The notes under the pieces: generated by a model | Told to the model about the DNA's origin: nothing | The model's input: the letters and a program-made list of their open reading frames with translations, nothing else | Databases searched by the model: none | DNA from: Vicia villosa | Taxonomy: Eukaryota; Streptophyta; Magnoliopsida; Fabales; Fabaceae | Direction: 5' to 3' | Assembly: GCF_029867415.1 (NCBI RefSeq) | Contig: NC_081185.1 | Span: 39,316,766 to 39,380,765, forward strand | DNA: 64,000 nt | Part shown: piece after piece, positions 12,095 to 23,643 of the stretch | Layout of the letters: every line of letters begins with the position of its first letter | Numbering within the stretch: position 1 is the stretch's first letter | Program-made: the position numbers and the translations under genes

Positions 12095-13025
12095 ATTTTC
12101 GTCAGAATTTTAATGTGCTTAATGCAAAGTGGTGCTAAGGATAATAAGTGCATCTGAATCCCCAAGTGGTAATGTGTTGGTTTAGTATTGATATTCCAAA
12201 GGATGAGAAATTTACCTTGACTCTTAATGTCAAGTGTTGGCTTCTTTTTCGATTAAACCGTTTCTTTCCTTAGCTTTTATTTTACGCATTAGGATAGCCT
12301 CTTCATCTCCTCCCCTTCTTAGATTTTCAAAATCTTATCCCTTTTTCTAAAATCTTCTTATGTTTGCAACCTTTTTTAAATATTTTTCGTTAAAAATGTC
12401 TTTTGCCCTTAGTGGCTATTTTTTTGAAAAAGTTTAGACACGATTAATTGTCGTAACGAGTTGCGATACCCCACGATTTTGAAATTGATTGATATAACAA
12501 GATCTTTTCCACGTGAGAGAGCTAGTGGCATACTCGTTGATTTCCATCCGAGTTGGAGCCCTTCTTTCATTTGCATTGGAAAGAACTCGTTTGTTCTCAT
12601 GCTCAAGATCAATGGCTCAGTATTTCTCTCCGACGATGATAAAGTGTTTATTCCTTTTAAAAAACCGTTTTCCCTTTTAAGAGGAACTACATTAGATCTG
12701 ACTTCTCCATTGCACCGAGTAGGTATGTAGGCACAAGGCTCAATGTCTTGCCGAGCTTATTTTAAAAATAAAACAAACCGTTTTTTTAGCACACACGACA
12801 CAGATTTTCAAAAAGGTTTATGTGGAATACCACAGATATGAGGGGTGCTTAAAACCTTCCCCTTGTATAATCAACACCTGTACCTAAGATCTCTTTCTTG
12901 TTTTAAACTTTGGGTTTTCTTCGTTCTTTTCCCTTTTTCTTTGGAAATAATAAAGCGCGGTGGCGACTTTCACTGAAATATTGAGTCGGGTCAACTTAAT
13001 GGCTTCATTCTCAGATTTTCCCCGC

Positions 13026-13029
<4 letters not shown>
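12095..13029 (+). mobile_element. Tat-type solo LTR, right part
   Basis: Continuation of the LTR split at 5498; the first five bases are the duplicated target ATTTT. The terminal 250 bp show the Tat LTR 3' layout in plus orientation: CCTTCCCCTTGTATAA, then GCGCGGTGGCGACTTTCACTG, ending CCCGCTACA. These blocks match the complement of the Ogre-type LTR start at 16855 onward. It is followed by TA repeats, not by a PBS and interior, which supports a solo LTR. Confidence 0.65.

Positions 13030-13069
<40 letters not shown>
13030..13069. repeat. (TA)n microsatellite, about 40 bp
   Basis: Directly follows the LTR end. Together with the TA-rich left flank near 3090 it suggests that the solo LTR lies within a TA array. 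Confidence 0.95.
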
Positions 13070-13072
<3 letters not shown>

Positions 13073-13309
13073 ATTGATTACTATTATGAAAAAAGAAATG
13101 TTACATTTGTAATATATTATTTAGCATGTTTGGGCTCGGGGCTTCTCTAGAATACTTCGGAAGGTTGACTCTTTGTTCGACTTATTGGATAGTAGAAAAA
13201 AATATAATTTGAGTATCAATATAAATAGAGATAATTAATTATTTCTACACAACATTAAAATGTAGTCTTTTGGGTGTATAAGAGATTTGAGTAGTTTTGT
13301 CTCTAGAGA

Positions 13310-13545
13310 GGATTTTTATTTTTTTGTTCAAAAATAGTTTGTTGAAAGAGTTTGCAATTTTTCTGTCCAAAAAATGTAGTTGACTAAGGATTTGCAATTT
13401 TTTTCCGTAAAAAAATTGTATTTGAGAGAGGGTTTGCAATATTTTTCTTCCGAAAATTGTAATTGGGAAAGAGTTTACAATTTTTCTGTTCAAAATTATA
13501 ATTTGAAGGGTTTGCAATTTTCTCCATAAAATTGCAATTGTACGG
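13310..13545. repeat. Degenerate tandem repeat with GTTTGCAATTTTT core
   Basis: About five imperfect units of 45-60 bp, each with GGGTTTGCAATTTT, a CCAAAA/CCGTAAAA step and AATTGTAATTG. The minus-strand ORF across it (peptide units like NRKIVNSF, DRKIANSF) is a product of the repeat, not a gene. Confidence 0.75.
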
Positions 13546-14318
13546 GAAGGTCAGTAACTTTGTATAACTATGTGAGGTTTATTTTTTAAATTTTTTGCAT
13601 CTTTTTCTTTTTGTGAGTATGCTTCCGCGTGCGCATAAATTTATTTTTTTGTTGTTATTTTCCTAACATTAGGAACTTCTCCAGCCAATGGAAAGCCATG
13701 TGGCCCTTACTTACTCCATCTACCGACTACTCAAATGATCTTCTGATCCTCTGATCAGTTGCCCTACGTCTGAGACTATCCTCTATCCTACAGTTTCAGA
13801 GTCTTGTTTATTGACTAGGACCGGGCTCTTGCCGTTACGATAATGAGGTAACCGACATGAGGCTTTTACGATGATGAGATATCATGCGTTGACCAGTTAT
13901 GGCGGTATTTATGCCGCCACATCCTCTAGGAGTGATTTCTTCTAGCCTTACATGGGTCTGTGTTGAACTCTGGCTCAGATTTGAAGAGGTTCATTTAGAG
14001 GAAGCGGATCCATTGCGCTACTCGGTTGAGGGAAAAATGGGACTCAATTGATCTCGACTTCGTGAGTTTGAGCCTGACTGGTCATAAGGCTGCAGATCTG
14101 AGTACAGATTCGTAGGTGCCCGCTAGTGTCTTTTCACGGCGGTTCGAAACCCATATGAATGACCGATTAGAGCTAGATCGGAGTCCAATGGATCCAAACG
14201 GTACATATATAGGATTTTGGCATATTGATGCTTCAATTCCTTCATCCGAGACTCTTTCGGATCTCAGATCTTAAAATTGAATGTGAAATCGTGGAAATCG
14301 CAGGAATCGAAAGTCGAT
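13546..14318. other. Probable leader of a minus-strand gypsy element
   Basis: No ORF of substance. Its right end abuts a PBS-like site (14319-14335), so it may be the 5' untranslated/gag region of an element reading leftward. No recognisable gag motif was found. Confidence 0.35.
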
Positions 14319-14335
14319 TCCTATAGACGGCGCCA
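14319..14335 (-). other. Primer-binding-site-like sequence
   Basis: Minus strand TGGCGCCGTCTATAGGA, one base from an LTR-like TG start at 14337. The TGGCGCCGTCT class is frequent in plant gypsy elements. Confidence 0.55.
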
Positions 14336-14336
14336 C

Positions 14337-15050
14337 TGTTCTGTTGCGAAACCAGAATTGGATGAGATTGCAGAAACTACATTGGAGCAAAGCTTTATGA
14401 GTGATTTTGTGGGAGAATATTGTGGATCGAAGGTTGCGATCACGGTGCTTCTTGAACCAGAGATGATGATTTTAAAACTGTGTCATTAATTAGTGTCGAT
14501 CTTGGATCGACATTTGTTGTCTTTGATATAGTGGACCTAGAGGATACCTACATAGTTAGAACTCCAACACCCAAGTCATTTAGAATTCAAGATAACTGTA
14601 TCAAAGTGGAGATTATAGATTTTGTACTTGAAAACCCTTTATGAAGATATTTATACCTTTGACTTAATGGATCATGTGGAATAATGGGTCTCGTGCTATT
14701 GGGCCTTTGACCGGTGTGGAATAGGGTATGCTTGTGCCTTTGACCGGCACCAAAGAAAACTGTATCCATGAACAAAAAATTGAATCTTTTTCATTAAAAC
14801 CAAGTCCAAATCTCTTTTAATTAAATCATATCCAAGACCAAAAATAAATTATTAAGTAAAACCTTCTTCAAATTTATTTGATTTAAATCTTGAAATATAA
14901 ATATGAAGCAAAATAGCGAATACGCGCCAAAGATAATTAGACAGAGAATGCGTACCCAAGTTAATCAGAGACAAAACAAGTCAAGAAATATTGCTTAACA
15001 ACTTGCCTACAAAAATTACTCAATTAAAATAGCAAATTTTATTCATTAGT
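14337..15050 (-). mobile_element. Putative LTR of a minus-strand gypsy element
   Basis: Starts TGTTCTGTTGCGAAACC next to the PBS-like site. The right boundary is only approximate; near 15000-15060 the sequence changes to AATAAAATTTGC/AAGAAAAGG blocks (minus-strand view) resembling a 3' untranslated region. No second copy is present in the window, so LTR identity rests on the PBS alone. A decayed gag-pro gene lies to its right. Confidence 0.4.
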
Positions 15051-15407
15051 GAAAGAAAAGGTTACATGATAATTCGGGCTTTCGTTTGTATGGTTAAAAG
15101 TATTTAACCAAAGAAACCTAGTCATTGTTTATTGGTTCAGGTAGTCCAAGGCCTGCTTACCCTGCGGGGTCTATGTTTTTTCTTGTAGAAGTAACTCAAA
15201 TTATCTTTTAGCTATTGTAGCTTGCACTCATCTAGGTAGAACAAGTCATGTTGTGCTTGTTAGGGACGCCAATCCTCCATTGCGGTGATTAATTCACATC
15301 GATTTCAATCGCTTACTAAGGCAGGCAACATTCACTTTTGATGTGATTTATTTCTCCTTGGTAGCATGTGTTGTGCTCTGCTCGTGCTGTAAGGAATTAT
15401 GCTTCTT

Positions 15408-16849
15408 TCATGCTCTAGATAGGTAGATGCATATCTTCATAGGTTCATTATGGTCTTTGTGGTATTTTAGCTTTAAATGAACTATTGAGGCCATGAAGTC
15501 TAGCATCACGGTAAACGACCTGCCTAGAATGTAGTTGTAAACGCTATTGTATAGGATTACTAAGAGCTGAAGGTCTATCACCCTAGCTTCTCCGCCTTCC
15601 CCGAGAGTAATCATCAGCTCTATATATCCTTCGAGGCGGTTCACTATTTCGTTGGAGGCTTGCAAGTTAGATCCCCATAGGGTGACAATATCTCTATTTT
15701 CAAACTGAGCTTCTATAAGAGCTCTACATACATGATGTCTTATGATCTTCCTTCTTCAATGAGGACTCTTAGCATGTATATGTTAGCCATAATTGTCATT
15801 ATCACTACAGGAAAATTTTCATTGGGGATATCACCCACTTTCTTATTATCCTTGAATACGAGTATGGGTCTATCTTGTTTCTCCTCGAGGATTATCCCTC
15901 CTTCTCTACTAACTTCCATTAACTTGGGAATCCTTCTTTTGATCGTCCTTTTAGATGGTTTCTTTGACCGAGGGAAGCCTCTCGTGATGGAAACTATGTA
16001 TTGATGCTTTACCATTCGGTCTCCTTCCCATATGTCATTGTTGTCCTTTCTTTATTTGGTTTTCTTCACAACTTTGATTGTCTTCTTAGGGGACGTCTTC
16101 TATCTGCATGAGGGTCACTTATTTCTTTGCAATTCACCTTATCCCTTGTACTATTTCTTTTTTTCATAATTATATTTGTGAATGTCCTCTTGGGCATATT
16201 GGGTTAGTCTTCCCTTCTTAATTATCTAAATTAATTGTGTCTTTCAAATGCACAAATTCATATGTGTTGTGACCATGTTTCTTATGGAAATGACATAACC
16301 CTGTCTTGTTAGTCGTAGTTGATACCTTTACTAGATATATGTTTCTTATCCCAACTTCCTTGAAGTTGGTATTGAAACAATCTGGCAAAATGTTTTCCTT
16401 GGATGTGTTCTGGGGATGTAAGATGAGAACTTGGACCATGTCCCTCTATCCCCCTCGTTCCAACATCGGTTATGGTACTTTTTTAGCTGGTCGGCTATTT
16501 CTTGTGGTCTTTGTTCCTCAAACCTTTTCTACTTCCTCAACTAGGAATTCCTCCTCGTAGTTAATGTAGGGTTAGGCTCTGGCGATGAGTTTGTTTAAAC
16601 TCCCAACTCCTTTTAGTTCTAACTTCCTGTGAAACATTAAGTCCTCTCTCCATCCTTTTTGAATATCCAACACTTCAACGCATCATACGCCCCTCCTACA
16701 TGTACGACTATCTTTGTGAATCATTCTATATATTCTCGTAAGGTTTCTATTTTCTTCTAATAAATTCCATTTAGGACAACTGTGGTCACTTTTCTAAGTG
16801 GTGAATTGGCCAGTAAAACAGTCGTAAAGCTCTTTCCAAGAGTTTATGT
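15408..16849 (-). pseudogene. Decayed gypsy gag-protease, C-terminal part
   Basis: Read on the minus strand from 16849: SWKELYDCFTGQFTT (a Retrotrans_gag signature) followed by a stop, degenerate gag, a nucleocapsid-like CHFHKKHGHNT.E segment at 16218-16320, then a protease-like region at 15740-16015 and 15408-15665 (VLIEEGRS, RLEGYIELMITLGEGGEARV, LQLLVILYNSVYNYILGRSF). Family members have VLVDxGSS at the active site; here Asp is replaced by Glu, so the enzyme would be dead even without the stops and frameshifts. This is typical of Tat-lineage gag-pro. The gene is split at 16849 by the Ogre-like element and continues at 29492. Confidence 0.72.
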
Positions 16850-16854
16850 GATAG

Positions 16855-19800
16855 TGTAATACGGTGAACTGACTTTTTTAATCGAAATGTCGCGGATAGC
16901 AAGAGTCGCCACCGACTTTTATTTTATCCAAATTTAGGAAAGGCTAAAAGAACAGGAAAAGACCTTTTAAAAAGATTTTGAGTTCGGGGGGTAAGTTATA
17001 CAAAGGGAAGGTGTAAGGCACCCTTTGAATCCATGGTTATCCATGAGCTCTTAATTGCTTAGCTCACTTGTTTGTTTTCAAAATGTTTGAAAAGTAGGGT
17101 GTGAATAGAAATTTTGTATAAGAACTTTAGCTTGTAAATAAGCGTAGTCTTTTTGAAAAGTATTTGAAAATTAGTGGGAAAAAGAGTTTGAATTTTGAAT
17201 TTGAATTGAGCAAGCAATTAAAAGCTACTTACCCTAAGTTTGAAAAATTGTTCTTTTAGCTTTTCGGGCGAAAGGGTCTATCCATACCATAAGAGGGCAG
17301 GAAGTCTTTCAATTGGATGTTTAAGGGTCATCGAGAATAATCGTTCGCCACAAGACTGTCCCATGCCATAAAGAAGGCAGGTAGTCTAAGGGAAGGATAT
17401 AATAGTCATTTTTTATCTTTAGGCATCATGCGAGGATACCTTAGCAATAGGGACAATCACTTTTCATAAGGCAACCTCGGGGGAGTTTCAATAACTTTGA
17501 AGGCAACATTGCTTTAGGTATCCTCGGAATCGAGGGACTTTGACTATTTAGTATATTTAGAGGCAACAAGGCAACAATATAAGGCGACAGGCAACAAAGG
17601 CAACAAGAAGGGTTACCCTAAAGGTGTGTGGGTGTAACAATCACGTGGTTCAGCTCGAATATTTAATCTTGTATTGTTAGTGATCTAACGTTTGCACTCC
17701 CTAATTTACTAACCACGCAGTTAAAATCATACGGAAATTAAAGGCGGAAAGATAAATGTCCTACGCTATTACAATAAACACCTGCGGGGATGGGGGAAAT
17801 TAAAAGACAGAAATAAGATAAATCAATAATTAGTTTTATCCTCTTGATCTTGAGCCTTGAACTTCCTCGAACCCTTGATTGATTCTGATCATCTGAGAAT
17901 TAATAAAAAATAATGGGGGAAGTGAGTGTAGGAGAGATTCATTTGAGTATTTGAAATAAACCCTATTTTGGGCAAAGGCAGAATAAAAATTAAAATAAGA
18001 TTTAAACCAAAAAGAATTAGAAACTTAGCTTTTTTTTTATTGGCATGGCGCGTGGTCGGAGGATTTTTTATTAACCCTGAAAAGTCGAACACAAAGAAGA
18101 GAAGTGGTTAGTGCATTGCAGCTCTACAATAAGGGTTAGCAAGACGATAAGGATTAGAGGTTTTTTATGGTGATAAATTCTAAATCTTGAGGGTTAATGA
18201 ACAAACCTAAAAATATAATTAATGGTTAAAATTAACAAACAGATTTAACATTGTAAGCCTAAATTATTTAGCCTAAATTATTTAACCTAAATTATATTAA
18301 ATTAACAATTATTAACTAAACCTACCCCTAATGAAAAAAAAAACTAATAGCTGGGTATTGGATCTGGTGCGGGGAGTTCTTTATGGTGCACCATGGGCGT
18401 GCTTCCTGATCGTCGGATCTGGTTTCTTTGTGATTTTATTGGCTGAGATTGAGAGTGCATCGCAGGCCTTCGGGGATCGTATGTACTGAATCTGCAAGGG
18501 AGAATCAAAGGAAAATAAACAAAACAACTTGTGCGAGGCAGGAATCGAACCCACTTCCCCGCACTTATGAAACCTTTTGAGCGCTCCTCCACTAGGCCAT
18601 AGTTGATCCGCTGTTAATGACATCAATACTGATTATAATATAATAAACAAAATTGTCAATTAAATTAAAAAAAAACGCGCCCAGCAAGAGGACCATCTTC
18701 CTCACGCGTTTCGTTTTCTGCAGACATGGTAGAGACTTCTACCTACAGTTTTCCACCATAGCTATATGTGCCTGCCCAAAAAGCCTGCAATTTTTCATCG
18801 ATAAACACAAAAAACCGATCCAGATTGAATCTAAATCATCTCACGAACTCCTTTGATCCACTAATTTGACATGAATTCGTCCCTAATCAAAATCCCTCTC
18901 TGTGAGGAACGTGAACCCTAGTCATGGCACAAAGCCATGTTTGCGTCAAAGATTAAATCAAGCAATCCATAAACATTACACAGATTCTCACGGTTACGAA
19001 TCTATATTCAAAACATGTTTATGAGCAAGGAATGAATGGAATCGATTTTGACAAAAAGTGATGTACAAACCGTGAATCCAGAAGTTGTTCCTTCGTGCTT
19101 GGATTGAGGGGGATGACTCGATCACCTCCAGAAAGCTTCGTGGAATCGACTATAGGGGTTTGTTTGGTCTGAAACGCTCTCAAACTTCTTCTGAGCCCTT
19201 CTCTTGATTCATGGTTTTGGACACTTTGCCGTCTCCTTCTTTGCCTTCAGGTCTGGAATTTATAATGGCACAATTTAGGTCAGGAAAATTTGAGTGAATC
19301 CTTGTGATTGGATCATTTGGAGATTTGATTGGGAAGAGATTTCTATTTGCCATTTTGAACCCAAATATGTATCAATCACGCTTTTATTTTCAAGTTTGAC
19401 TTTTTTGATTGATTATTGATTAGGAAAACAAATCCACGTGTATCACCTCCACATTTGATATTTTACTTGATTTGTTTTGACTTATTTTAAATAAAATCAA
19501 AATAAATAGAACCAAGATCAAAATTATGCACAAATGGGCTTGGTGGTCTCTTGCTATTCAAATTCATGTTTACACCCCATCAATTAGGTCCATTTACTCA
19601 AACATTCAATATTGCTCCATTTTTATTTATTATTTATTATTTTTCTTTCAAGATAGCCTAACTTGTGCCAACCATTCCTCACGCATTTCCCTATAGTAAA
19701 CTCAGATATTTACTCGAGATTTGATCACAAAATAAACCAATATTGTATCTTTTATGTTTTTCATTATTCGTTTACTTTATTTAAGAATTTAAATAAATAA

Positions 19801-20089
19801 ATTCCAAATAAAAATAAAATAATAATGATAAAAAATAGAGGAATGGGTCATGAACATGCTTGAGATGGAAATCTTTTGAATTAGAGCCTGAATTTTGTCA
19901 TGGAGATAGTCTGAAATATCATAAACCATATGAGGTGCCTTGGAGATCTTGATTCATTCACTTTCTTCAGAGAAATCAACAACCTTAGTTATTTGAACCA
20001 TTGTTTAGGAGGAGTGTCCTTGAGCATTGTGCCTTGACTTTGAAATTTGAATTAAGAGAAATAGGATGGGCAAATTTTGGGGTATGACA
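16855..20089 (-). repeat. 3' LTR of the Ogre-like element
   Basis: On the plus strand it starts TGTAATACGGTGAACTGAC and ends AATTTTGGGGTATGACA, the inverse of the TGTCATACCCC start of Ogre LTRs. It contains a tRNA-like module at 18541-18599. Confidence 0.92.
18541..18599 (-). promoter_or_regulatory. tRNA-like Pol III A-box/B-box module in Ogre LTR
   Basis: On the minus strand an A-box TGGCCTAGTGG (18599-18589, full match to TRGYNNANNNG) is followed after 37 bp by a B-box GGTTCGATTCC (18551-18541, full match). Order, strand and spacing are those of a tRNA gene and agree with the sense strand of the element. The acceptor stem does not pair convincingly, so this is tRNA-like rather than a tRNA gene. 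Confidence 0.65.
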
Positions 20090-20102
20090 ACTGCCCCTGT
20101 TC
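20090..20102 (-). other. Polypurine tract of the Ogre-like element
   Basis: Minus strand AACAGGGGCAGT lies directly before the LTR start TGTCATACCCC. The same sequence stands beside the Ogre LTR at 50775. Confidence 0.75.
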
Positions 20103-20325
20103 AATCTTCTTATACTTAAGGGTGTAGACTGGCTTGTGTGTCTGTCGGAATCTGAAGGTAGAAGAGGATTAAACACTATAATTCCCAGGAATTTGCCCTA
20201 GCTGATGATGAAGGGGCTTTTGTCGGAGATGGGCTTGAAGATGCCATCCAGGTGTATGATGGGGATGGGCTTAAAGATGCCATCCAGTAAATCATGCATT
20301 AGATTATGTTTGGAGTGTTTGAGAA

Positions 20326-20545
20326 GTAGTTGTTTGAGTGTTGATCGTGTCATTACTGTTCGTAGTAGACGAATTAGATCTTTGAAAGATGATCGTGTCT
20401 ACACCGTTCGTGATGATAGAATTAGATCTCTTGTCGTGTCAGCACCGTTCATAGTAACTGAATTAGATCTTTGGAAATGATCGTGTCACCACCGTTCGTG
20501 GTAAATGAATTAGATCTTCGAGCGTTGACCGTTACGGAATCGTCC
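20326..20545. repeat. 47-bp tandem units in Ogre 3' UTR (about four)
   Basis: Units contain GATCGTGTC, CACCGTTCGT(A/G) and GAATTAGATCT. Two unit types alternate (GTAGTAACTGAA and GTGATGATAGAA). The same family is expanded to about eleven units in the other Ogre element at 50988-51510. Confidence 0.85.
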
Positions 20546-20580
20546 GAGGTTACCGCTTTTAGATTTTGAAAAGTTGATTG

Positions 20581-21204
20581 TTTAAGGAACAGTCTAAGGT
20601 ATCGACTTTAAATCTGAAGGTAGATCATTAAGGAACCGTCCAAGGAATCGACTTAGATCCAAAGGTAGATCATTAAGGAACCGTCCAAGGTATCGACTTA
20701 GATCCAAAGGTAGATCATTAAGGAACCGTCCAAGGTATCGACTTAGATCTGAAGGTAGATCATTAAGGAACCGTCCAAGGTATCGACTTAGATCTGATGG
20801 TGGATCATTAAGGAACTGTCCAAGGTATCGACTTAGATCTGAAGGTAGGTCATTAAGGAACCGTCCAAGGTATCGACTTAGATCCGAAGGTAGATCATTA
20901 AGGAACCGTCCAAGGTATCGACTTAGATCAAAAGGTAGATCATTAAGGAACCGTCTAAGGTATCGACTTAGATCCAAACTTAGATCATTAAGGAACCGTC
21001 CAAGGTATCGACTTAGATCCAAAGGTAGATCATTAAGGAACCGTCCAAGGTATCGACTTAGATCCGAAGGTAGATCATTAAGGAACCGTCCGAGGTATCG
21101 GCTTAGATCCAAAGGTAGATCATTAAGGAACCGTCCAAGGTATCGACTTAGATCTAAAGGTAGATCATTAAGGAACCGTCCAAGGTATCGACTTAGATCT
21201 GAAA
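20581..21204. repeat. 45-bp tandem array in Ogre 3' UTR, about 13-14 units
   Basis: Each unit contains GATCATTAAGGAACCGTC, CAAGGTATCGACTTA and GATC.(A/G)AAGGTA. Units are about 90-98% alike by eye, so the array was homogenised or expanded recently. Because 45 is a multiple of three and one frame lacks stops, the element-sense strand stays open (239 codons, 21313-20594) with a 15-residue period (DLSRYLGRFLNDLPL). Ogre 3' UTRs are known for hypervariable tandem repeats that can seed satellites, and this array sits at that place. Confidence 0.95.
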
Positions 21205-23490
21205 GGTTTTGAAGTTGTTTATTTGACTGCAGCAGTAACCTGAGAAAGGCAAAGTTAGTTTTTTTATGCCATGTCATGATGCATGTAATGCGTTTATGTG
21301 ACGGGATTCTCAAAATAAATGAGAACCTTGCATGTTATGTACGCATTTGTCGCGATGCATTATGTATTATGTATGAACATGTATGCAACTGTATGAATAT
21401 GTTTATGATTTATGACGTATGACTATGATTTATGCTATTTAACACATCTTGATTGAGAAGGTGGATCTCCATGTCATTGTAATTTTGATGTTTGATCTTA
21501 TCTTGAAGATGCTCAGCTGGGGATTTATGATTTCTGCTTGGGGATGATCAGTAACTTGATGTACGCTGATTGGGGATTAGAGATATTAATACACCATGTT
21601 GGAGAAGAGCAAAGTGTTGGAGAACCGGTAGTGTGGAAGATGTAAACTCTGTTGGGGAGTCATGTCTTTGTCGGGACGAGTATGTTTGAAGATATCTTCT
21701 TGAGAATTCCTCTGTGGGGATATGATCTTGTGAAATCGGAGCTGTGGGAAGGCATGGATGCCTTGAACATTACCCCCAGTATTATAGTAACTACCATTCC
21801 TGGATTTGATTAGGACACGCCGCTGAGTATTGATCAAGATGTCAAACCGGACTTGCATAGATTTGCCCCTGCTAGTAAGGACTTTTTGGAAAGATTTGCC
21901 TCGCGAGGACCTTGTGAGATGTGTACTCTGGGTGACATGCCCCTAGTACTTAGTATGATGCGCCTGACTGATCGGGCGGTAGCTTCGACCCCACTTGGGT
22001 GCATGCCCCTGATTGTTGATGCTTCTGAGATATTTTGAGATTCGACCTAATTATCCCAAATTGATCGGGAAATAGTTGGAAGCTCACTTGATATAGGCAT
22101 TTGAGAGTTTCTTGGAATTTTGACTTGATTGGCCCAGATCGATTGGGAAATAGTTTGAAATCCACTTGGGATGTATGCCTTTGACTGTTTGGCATTTGAG
22201 AGATTCTTCGAATCTTGAATTGATTGCCCCAGATTGATTGGGCAAAGTGTGCCATGCCCCTTGTATACGTAGGAGACATTTCTTTTTGGAGTAATCTTGT
22301 CTGTCGGGATAACTTTCAGTCATTAGTTGTACCCTGTGCAAATTCTTTCTGTTGCTAACATTTGAAATTATGTAGCAGAATATGTTTAATAATGTATTCC
22401 CGAGATGCAATGCATACGTCTGTCTTGAGTTTTTAAAAAACATTAAAACAGGAGATGTACAAGCGTGATATTTGTAAAAGAATGAAATACCAACTCAGCA
22501 TTGGTGGTAAACCTTAAGGAGTCGGGATACCTTTGTTGTGACAGTATGCTTTCGAACTAACCATGCTTTAGTTAGGACTTTCAAGGGTTGTAGCGTGGCT
22601 TGGTTCACGGTTTAAGAAACAAAGGATAAAGGCTCAAAATTTATTTGTACCTATCCCAATCTTCGTGATGTTCTTCGATCCTATGCTCAGTTAACTTTTC
22701 GTTTAAGTCCTAGCATAGCTTGAAGTCATAACTTTGACATTTGATGGTGGTTTAAGTAATGGAAGTTTATTTGGACAGGCAGTCATCTTTTTTGTTTTTG
22801 TAATTCTTTTCCTTTTGTCGAGGATTTTTTAGTGACCTCTTATTTGACTTTGTTATCCCTAACTTTTGCCTGAACTGTTTATTTTGAGATTACAGTCAGC
22901 GGGATGTTTCAAATTTTGATAAGTCTCCTTCATAGGTTTTGACTTTACAGCTTTTTCTTCTTGATGCGTATTGACTGCCTGACTTAATGGTTATGGGAAT
23001 CCATCATTATCTGCGTAAACAACAGCTAGTATACTTGGGTTAACTGAGTGACTACCCTGCCCCAGGTTATGATTATAGGTTTTAAATTATTCAAGAAAGA
23101 AAAACTCCTACACCTTAGGCTCAAAGGGTTGACTAGGGATTAACATCCTTATATCTCCACTGTTTAGGAATTGAAACAATGCCTGTACATCGTCAGCATA
23201 GTCCGCTCAAAAGCATATTGTATGAGGTTGCGGTATCGTTTTCGTCATCCTCCCTCAAAAGGTATACAACTTTAGCAGGAGTCGAATATCACAAAACATA
23301 TGCAAAGTAAATACACAATTTAAAATGAGTGATAGCGAAATAATTTATTCAAGACAAACATATGCAATGCACTAATGATGATTATTAAAACAAGATAATG
23401 TCTATCATAAGTCGAATGTTTAAACAAACAGAATAGAATTTACACAAATAAAAGTAAAACTAATGATCCAAAAGTTCGTCTGTCTAGACA
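21205..23490 (-). other. Ogre 3' untranslated region
   Basis: No coding frame. Between 22030 and 22270 are three degenerate repeats of about 75-85 bp with the core (C/T)CCCA(G/A)AT(T/C)GAT(T/C)GGG. Regions at 21480-21780 match 51720-51900 and 62857-62900 of the other Ogre copy, which shows the two elements share this 3' sequence. Confidence 0.65.
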
Positions 23491-23643
23491 TCAATCAGTC
23501 TTGTCATGATTAGGCATGGGAACCGTGATCACTACGGGAGTCTTGGGATGGTTGAATTCAACTTCACCAGCATCGATCAGGTCTTGAATCCTGTTCTTCA
23601 GCGTCCAGCAACTATTTGTATCGTGACCAGGGCTACCGGAGTG

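Noticed and set aside
12461..12730. 89-aa plus-strand ORF in the Tat solo LTR.
   Set aside because: LTR region between leader and U5 blocks; no domain and no second copy to show constraint.
13245..13517. 90-aa ORF with repeated NRKI/DRKI units.
   Set aside because: It follows the degenerate tandem repeat at 13310-13545; no start context and no homologue recognised.
18381..18626. Genuine tRNA genes in the Ogre LTRs and in the TRIM.
   Set aside because: A and B boxes are present, but acceptor stems do not pair and no proper anticodon arm can be drawn; kept as tRNA-like promoter modules only.
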